Below the pieces are notes generated by a model, which was not told where the DNA came from, ran no database searches, and saw nothing but the letters and a program-made list of their open reading frames with translations. This document shows, piece by piece, positions 60,307 through 64,000 of a DNA stretch of 64,000 bases (within the stretch, counting starts at the first letter, position 1; each line of letters opens with the position of its first letter). Location of the stretch: contig NC_054884.1 in NCBI RefSeq assembly GCF_018320785.1, forward strand, positions 22,011,667 to 22,075,666. The letters run 5' to 3'. Source of the DNA: Cheilinus undulatus (lineage: Eukaryota; Chordata; Actinopteri; Labriformes; Labridae). The position numbers were made by a program, and so were the translations under genes.

Positions 60307-61391
60307 TTTTAATTCAATTGACATTACTTTGGAGGAATCTGTTTTTATGTTGACATGGAGAGTTTTTTTTTTTTTTTTTTTTTGGTCAAAAAGACAAGCT
60401 GTATTGACCATGATTAATTTTCAAAATGAATTAAAAGATAAAACATCCAAGGATGTGAATATTTTTTATATGCATTGTATAATGAAAAAGCGGGTACCAA
60501 GCACCAAACCTTAGGGGACATCTTGTGTCAGGGAAGCTAAGGAGAAGGAACAGTTATTGATGTGAAGGAATTGTTATTTGGGTTAATTTACATGAGTGCA
60601 GTGTTAACATAAGAAAAAAACAAATTGGAAAATTATGAGAGAATTGTATTGCAACTTGAGAAAGTAGTGTTTTCTATCTGTTACATAAAATCAAGACCAT
60701 AAAGTACCTTAGAAATACATAGTTGAAGTATTTTTTAACTAACCTAACAGCAGATTTAAAGAAATGATCTCAGAGATAGGAAATGGATCAACAGAATTGT
60801 TTTTTCTCATTTGCCTTTCAAGGCTTCCATACATGAAAATGCAGATTAAAAAGATACAGGACTGTGTGAAAACATACTGACAGAGAGACAAGAAAATAAA
60901 AATCCCTTACATTAAGTACTCTTTGAAGCTGTTTTACCTTAGACAACACTTACTGTTGATATGTCCTTAATGCTGCTGGTATATAGGCACAAGTAAGAAG
61001 ACTTTAATTATATCAGTGACTGGTTTAATAGCTGAGAGCTTGAGCACACATTCACAGCTGTGTCTTTCATCGGGCAAGATACATACAACTGTGCACTCTA
61101 GTGGCTCTAACCAGAACAACACAACAGTTGTTACAGTGGCCTTTAATAAACAGAGCAATCCCTGTAGCTGTAGCTCCCCATGACACAGAATGGCACTGTC
61201 TGTAGACGAATATGCCACAAATAATGTTAGTTTTAACCATATTGCAATCATTCATTACTCTGCTTGTAGTTTAAATTAAACTGTAGACTCTGTAATAACA
61301 TCGCCTAAACATATAACGTGTCACTTTCACAAAATTATGGCTTTTCTTTTTTAAGTGCACAACTGTATAACTAAGGGCAGATTTAAAAAAA
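60307..61391. other. Intergenic, no gene seen
   Basis: AT-rich DNA with a T-run (60363-60383). The open frame at 61251-60967 (minus) has no recognisable domain. Confidence 0.45.
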
Positions 61392-61620
61392 AATCAGAAT
61401 CCTACACAGCAAATTCAAAAGTGTTAAATTTTGGGTGTTGGCCACATTTTAGCCAGTGTAGAGTTAATTTTACTCTGGTAGAGTTAAATCTCTTAATATT
61501 TACTCTCAGATGCAAAAGAGTTGGAGTTAAAAACGGGAGTAAAACTGAAGTGTCAGTTAATTAAATCTGTAGGTGTCACTGCAGCATTTTTAACTCTGAA
61601 GTTTTCACTCTTAACTCTCA
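61392..61620. repeat. AGAGTTAA-rich repeat before the last gene
   Basis: Dense in GTGTTAAATTTT, AGAGTTAATTTTACTC, GGAGTTAAAAA and TTTTAACTCTGAAG, in both orientations. It ends about 30-100 bases before a likely first exon, so it may contribute promoter sequence. Confidence 0.45.
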
Positions 61621-64000
61621 ACCTGGATGTGACACTGGTGGTGTTATTTATCCAGCCCCGCCTCCAGTCTCAGTCTCTCCCTAGCAAAAGCCCACATTGT
61701 CGTCTCCAGCTGCGGTCTCTGCGTCAACTTCGTGTGCTTCATGTTGCCTGGTAAGAAAATAACCTTTTCTGGAAGATTTGTGTTTTGATATTGATATTGA
61801 TATTTTTCCTGAATGACTAGGCTGTTTTCAATGGTAAGCCACTGTAACGCTGCAAGCTATAAGCTGTAAACTATAAGCTGATGCAATACCCCAACTCTCG
61901 CGCTAGCCTCGCTTACTAGATATTTTTAAGTGACTCAATTCATTTAAACTTGATTAAATTAACAAAAACTAATACAGTGGCCGCGTTAAATGTTAACGAG
62001 AACTGTTGATTTAGCTAAATGAGCAAAGGTTAATATCAGACACATGTGAGTAATGAGACGTTTAATTTACTGTCCGTTAGCATTAAGTTAGCGTAAAAAG
62101 CTAGCTCAACTGCATTTTGTATTGAACAACACAAATGGCTGTGCGGGTGGCGGTATGATATTCATTCTTTGTACGTGTTTTTTTTCCAACCACAGAAACA
62201 TATAAATTTAAGAGTGGTTTAGGTTTTCTACGCTGCCTTCTCGTTCATGACTTGGATAGCATGTTGCTTCATCGTAGTGTCTAAGCTAACCCTTATTGAT
62301 AACGGCGCGTTAGAAAAAATAAATAGGTTCAACACAAATATTGACATCCTCCAGTGTACTACTGCATTAGAGTAAAGACAAGGCGATGGATCAATCCCTA
62401 CAGCCTTACAGTGATTTGTTGTTGAATATTAAGCCGACTCTGAAGATAGGTTTTGGCTCACATTACTGAATTTTATGTCAGTGAAATTTTTTCCATTTTT
62501 GGCTGATATTGTTGATATGCGATTTTTCGTATGTGCTTGCATACTTTTTTTTTAAATATTGTGTAGCGTTGTAGTCAAGTTTAATCTAGCGTACCGTGAA
62601 AAAAATGCCTTTCTTTAGTGCTATGTGACTTGTCAGTAACACATTTTTATGTCTAACATTCCTAGGAAACATGGTAGATGCAGTATCTCTCTGGCAGTCC
62701 TTTATGGTGAGATATTTATGTTATTTGCTGACTATTATTTAATTGATTTAAACTTCATTAAGCAAGATAGGTATGTAATGTTGATTAAAAAAACTAATCT
62801 TGAGTTTATGCTCTTAAAGGGGTACAGAAAATGCTAGCAAAGGTTGAATATGGTGGTGTTCAAAAATACATCAAAGTTCCACAAAGTGGTGAAAACTTTG
62901 ATTTCCACCTGTTTCTTCAAGAAGGTTGGTATCTATATTATGACCTCAGATGATTAACACTCAAAAGGTCAGCTTACAGTTCTAATTAACATCACTGATC
63001 TGGTTCCGTAATGTGTTTTCTTTTTGATTTCTCCCAGTAACACACAATTTCAGTCTGCAGGCTCAACTTGCAAGTGAAGATGAGCTCAGACTGCATGATG
63101 AATCTGGTACAGAGATTGATGCAGATGTATTTGATGAACTCTTAAAGTCAGGGGTCTGAAACTTTAAGGTTGGATACCCCATTTACCAAGTTACAAGTAA
63201 GGCTTACTGGAAAACATTAGAAAAACTGACACAGCCTTGGTATAACATACATGCATTAGTATGCTTCTTAATATGTAAGCACACACTCTTGTGTTAGTTT
63301 GTCTTTAGGAAGATGGTTTTGAAGATGCTTTTTTCTACTTAACATGCTTTTTTATAATTGAAACTGATGTTTTTTATGTGGTCTTCCAAAGCATTATCAT
63401 CTCAGGGGTTCTAAAGCCCCTTGAGTAGACTTTCATTAGTCATTGTTCATTGTGCTTAAGACTCAAAGAAATGCATGTATTATTTTATCTATTTTCTTAT
63501 GATTTCAATTTTTAGATTTAGAAATTGCTCTGGTTGAGGACCCATCAGAACCATCAATTTCAACTCCAGAGCCTTCAGCGTCACCAGCTTCTTCCCTTTC
63601 ATCTGATTCAACTGTCGTTCTCCCATCCACAAACAACAGGAAGAGGGGCCTGAGAGAGCTGGATCGAGAGGAAGCAAGACAGGTAAGCCTTGAAACTGTT
63701 TACAAATGTGTTTGATTCTTGTTATTTAATCTCCAGTATATTAACTATTATACAACCAAACCAGTGCATGCCCATCTTAACTTAATTTAAAAAAGCTTAC
63801 TTTAAAGGATAAATATTTCAATTACTCAAGGGAGAAGTTAATATTATGGAAAATCTGATGTTTTTTGCAGAAAGTTGATGCTGTTCTGAAGTCCAATCCA
63901 AAGGGTGAAGAAATATTCAAAGAGTATGATAAAACTAAATCACTGTCAGATGCAACACGCAGACAGATGATCAACATCCTCATTGCAGAAATGATGGATT
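61621..64000 (+). CDS. SAMD3-like expanded fish gene, 5' part, with in-frame TGA
   Basis: A likely 5'UTR exon ends at 61750 (CCTG/GTAAGA) after a GC-box (CCCCGCCTCC). Coding exons: 62831-62924, 63038-63196, 63516-63682 and 63871 to past the window end; phases agree. The protein starts MLAKVEYGGVQKYIKV, has a small acidic N-terminal domain (ELRLHDESGTEIDADVFDEL), a serine/proline linker with NNRKRG, then KGEEIFKEYDKTKSLSDATR followed by RQMINILIAEMMD. That last block I know from a family with many copies in fish, often labelled SAMD3-like; its function is unknown. In exon 2 an in-frame TGA (63157-63159) follows LLKSGV, although the exon is otherwise open and its phase-1 donor fits exon 3. It may be a recently dead copy, an allele or a sequence error. 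Confidence 0.5.

Overview
The window is ray-finned fish (teleost) nuclear DNA. It is AT-rich, has intron-split genes with GT/AG sites, and carries typical fish repeats: tRNA-derived SINEs, Tc1-like and hAT-like elements, LINE fragments and microsatellites. I rebuilt three complete protein genes and the start of a fourth by joining reading frames at splice sites and checking intron phase. The species cannot be told from the sequence.

Layout. 1-4800: intergenic, repeats only. 5329-18203 (-): casp7, the executioner caspase-7, with six coding exons, 312 aa, and a spliced 5'UTR exon. Its two large introns hold a decayed Tc1 transposon, an 887-bp foldback element, a hAT-like MITE, a SINE and a possible alternative first exon. 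20555-48552 (+): nrap, nebulin-related anchoring protein, with 43 coding exons and 1804 aa: one LIM domain, five fish NRAP-type nebulin modules, long nebulin super-repeats and a serine-rich tail. 49305-57850 (-): habp2, hyaluronan-binding protein 2 (factor VII-activating protease), with 13 coding exons and 536 aa: signal peptide, three EGF domains, kringle and trypsin-type protease. From 61620 to the window end (+): the 5' part of a gene from an expanded fish family resembling SAMD3, with one in-frame TGA.

The order and alternating orientation casp7 / nrap / habp2 match the human 10q25.3 block HABP2-NRAP-CASP7, which supports all three names. The genes are not a functional unit: apoptosis, muscle myofibril anchoring and plasma proteolysis are separate jobs. 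nrap and habp2 are convergent, with only about 340 bp between their poly(A) signals; casp7 and nrap are divergent.

The most informative signal is in nrap. Successive super-repeats are each exactly 729 nt (243 codons), yet their last three modules are cut into exons in three different ways, including one phase-2 intron inside a module. No viral element, CRISPR array, rRNA or free-standing tRNA gene was recognised.
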